From the NCBI GenBank assembly GCA_021789355.1, contig JAJYJR010000016.1, forward strand, positions 18,835-25,702: 6,868 nt of DNA, in the 5' to 3' direction. Source of the stretch: Chloroflexota bacterium. Its GTDB lineage: Bacteria; Chloroflexota; Limnocylindria; Limnocylindrales; CSP1-4. Shown in pieces: positions 5,246-6,868 of the stretch; position 1 is the stretch's first letter, and every line of letters starts with the position of its first letter. The notes below the pieces were generated by a model, which worked only from the letters and a program-made list of their open reading frames with translations, made no database searches and was not told where the DNA came from. A program made the translations under genes and the position numbers.

Positions 5246-6868
5246 ATGCCCCCGCTTCGCGTCCTGGTCGTGGCGCGCTGGTATCCCGCGATCGACGATC
5301 CCGTCCGCGGCTCGTTCGTGGCGGACCAGGTCGACGCGCTCGCCGCGACCGGCGCGGTCGCGCCCGTCGTCGCCTCGTTCGAGTTCGCGCGGCTCAACCG
5401 CGTGGCGGAGCGCCGCGAACCCGAGCGAGATGCGATCCACCGGCGCGTCGCGAGCGCCGCCGAGCGGCCCGACGCGCTGACGCCGGGCGGACTGCCGGCC
5501 GCGACCGGCACCTGGCGGCACCTGGCCGCCGTCCCCGTCGCCCGGCTCCCCGTCGCCTCGGGACCGGAGGACGGTCCCGCACAGGAGGGCGACGATCACC
5601 TCGCCGCGTTCCTCCCCTTCGTGGAGAGTCTCGTCCTCCGGGCCGGACCCCGTGGCCGGCCGGTGGACCTCGTGCATGCGCACACCGGGTTCCCGGACGG
5701 CGAGATGGCGGCTGCCGCGGCACGCCGCCTGGGCGTCCCCTTCGTGGTCACGGAGCACGCCTCGCGAACGGCCGCGCTGCTGCGCGACCCCGACGTCCGC
5801 CGCCGGTACGCCGCTGTCCTCGGCGCCGCGGCGCGCATCCTGGTCGTCTCCGGGGCCCTGGGCGCCGAGATCCGGGCCGCCCTGCCGGAGCTCGCCGGCA
5901 TCCTCGACGAGCGCCTCGCCGTGGTCCCCAACGCCGTGCCGGTCGAGCTGTTCCGCGCCGCGCCGCGCCGCGAGCGACGGGCCGGGGAGCTCCTGTACGT
6001 GGGCACGCGGAAGCCCGACAAAGGGATCGCGACCCTGCTCGAGGCGTTCTCGCTCGCTCGCGCCCGGCGGCCCGACCTGACCCTGCGGCTCGTGGGCCAG
6101 TCGCCGACGCCGGGGGACGAGGCCGCGTGGCTGGCCCGCGCGGCCGGCCTCGGCGTGACCGACGCCGTCTCGTTCGAGCCGGCGACCGACCGGGCGGGCG
6201 TTGCGGCGGCGATGGCGCGGGCCGACCTGTTCGTGCACGCGAGCCGGCACGAGACGTTCGGGGTCGTCCTCGCGGAGGCGCTCGCCTCCGGCCTGCCCGT
6301 CGTCGCCACGCGGTCCGGCGGCGGCGAGGAGATCCTCGGGCCGGATCCGGCAGTGCGGGGCGCGCTGGTCGACGTGGACGATGCGGTCGTGATGGCAGAC
6401 GCGATCCTCGCGACGCTCGCCCGGCGGGACGAGCTGGACCCCCTCGCGCTCCGCGCGGATGCGCAGGCGCGCTTCGGCGCGGAAGGGATCGCCGCACGCC
6501 TCCGCGGCATCTACGAGGAGGCCTGCGGGGCGACGGACGCGGTGACGGCGGACGCCGGCGCAACGGCGGAGGCCGGGATCGGGCTCGGTGCCGGCAGCGG
6601 TCCTGCGGCCGCGGTGAACACGGCGACGGCCGACACGACCACGGCGACGTCCGACACGGGCGCGGCGGACACGGCGATGCCCCTGCCGCTCGTCGTGTCG
6701 TTCAACCGGGTCCGGGCGGCGCGCCTGCTGGCGCCGCTCCCGGCCGACCTGCTGCGGGAGCTGACGCTCGTCACCGTGCGCGACCCGGGGGACCAGCCCC
6801 TGCCGTCCGGGATCGGCGAGGTCCTGGCGGCGGACCTCGACACGGGCTACCGGGCCGCCCTGGAGGCG
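5246..6868 (+). CDS. GT4 glycosyltransferase with C-terminal linker and second domain, 3' end cut by window
   Basis: A continuous frame of 541 codons runs from ATG 5246 to the window edge. Residues 1 to about 427 form a GT-B glycosyltransferase that would move a sugar from a nucleotide-sugar donor onto a glycan or lipid acceptor. The N-terminal half has VLVVARWYPAIDDPVRGSF (6-24), the DLVHAHTGFPDG acceptor-side motif (141-152) and VVTEHAS (167-173). The C-terminal half has VVPNAVP (226-232), YVGTRKPDKGI (251-261; Arg255 and Lys259/Lys256 for the diphosphate) and HETFGVVLAEALASG (335-349), containing the E-x7-E pair Glu336/Glu344 typical of GT4. A Thr/Ala/Asp-rich linker (428-477) follows, then the start of another domain (478 onward, PLPLVVSFNRVRAARLL) that I do not recognise. 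GT4 enzymes usually end near 350-420 residues, so this is a fusion. It is divergent from the leftward glycosyltransferase, with mirrored promoters. Acceptor and donor are unknown. Confidence 0.92.
   Translation, partial: MPPLRVLVVARWYPAIDDPVRGSFVADQVDALAATGAVAPVVASFEFARLNRVAERREPERDAIHRRVASAAERPDALTPGGLPAATGTWRHLAAVPVARLPVASGPEDGPAQEGDDHLAAFLPFVESLVLRAGPRGRPVDLVHAHTGFPDGEMAAAAARRLGVPFVVTEHASRTAALLRDPDVRRRYAAVLGAAARILVVSGALGAEIRAALPELAGILDERLAVVPNAVPVELFRAAPRRERRAGELLYVGTRKPDKGIATLLEAFSLARARRPDLTLRLVGQSPTPGDEAAWLARAAGLGVTDAVSFEPATDRAGVAAAMARADLFVHASRHETFGVVLAEALASGLPVVATRSGGGEEILGPDPAVRGALVDVDDAVVMADAILATLARRDELDPLALRADAQARFGAEGIAARLRGIYEEACGATDAVTADAGATAEAGIGLGAGSGPAAAVNTATADTTTATSDTGAADTAMPLPLVVSFNRVRAARLLAPLPADLLRELTLVTVRDPGDQPLPSGIGEVLAADLDTGYRAALEA
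6527..6676 (+). other. Low-complexity linker-coding segment
   Basis: Fifty codons (residues 428-477 of the rightward glycosyltransferase) encode almost only Ala, Thr, Asp and Gly, with a run of Thr/Ala/Asp repeats near its end. The DNA is rich in ACGGCG and GACACG words. It separates the catalytic GT4 part from a new hydrophobic, folded-looking segment, as a flexible interdomain tether would. Confidence 0.7.

Noticed and set aside
3539..6250. A 903-codon open frame on the minus strand
   Set aside because: It runs antisense through the rightward glycosyltransferase and out of frame with the leftward one. The product is Arg/Gly/Pro/Ala-rich with no motifs, as expected for a high-GC shadow frame.

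Overview
The window is about 70% or more G+C by eye and densely packed. Codons end overwhelmingly in G or C, and long spurious open frames run on every strand. Gene content and architecture suggest a high-GC bacterium, perhaps a Chloroflexota lineage or an actinobacterium. Three traits support this loosely: Ala/Gly/Asp-rich inserts in core enzymes, a MazG carrying what looks like a piece of tetrapyrrole-methylase domain, and promoters placed for leaderless transcription. The taxonomic guess is inference only.

Layout. Bases 1-3542 hold a four-gene unit read leftwards: mazG (3542-2196), rph (2199-1468), rdgB (1471-677) and a TauE/SafE-type membrane permease (680 to beyond base 1). Each start overlaps the preceding stop by 4 nt (ATGA, GTGA, TTGA), which indicates one mRNA with translational coupling. 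MazG and RdgB are house-cleaning NTP pyrophosphatases. RNase PH trims tRNA 3' ends. The permease is the functional outsider.

Bases 3543-3771 are a 229-bp gap with no convincing gene. It holds an imperfect 18-bp tandem repeat, a short palindrome and a small stem-loop just after the upstream gene's stop. Next comes a leftward GT4-like glycosyltransferase (5175-3772) with an in-frame hexapeptide tandem repeat. A 70-bp spacer separates it from a divergent rightward GT4 glycosyltransferase that starts at 5246 and runs off the right end. Both divergent genes have the same arrangement, TACACT, 7 nt, ATG, which implies paired leaderless promoters. The rightward gene carries a Thr/Ala/Asp-rich linker and then the start of a second, unrecognised domain.

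How the parts work together. The left half is nucleotide-pool hygiene and RNA maturation. The right half is a glycosyltransferase pair, probably making a surface glycan or glycolipid, with linked promoters. I see no RNA gene, mobile element or CRISPR array. No new system is proven. The best leads are the mirrored leaderless promoters, the half-lost methylase domain on MazG and the second domain on the rightward glycosyltransferase.
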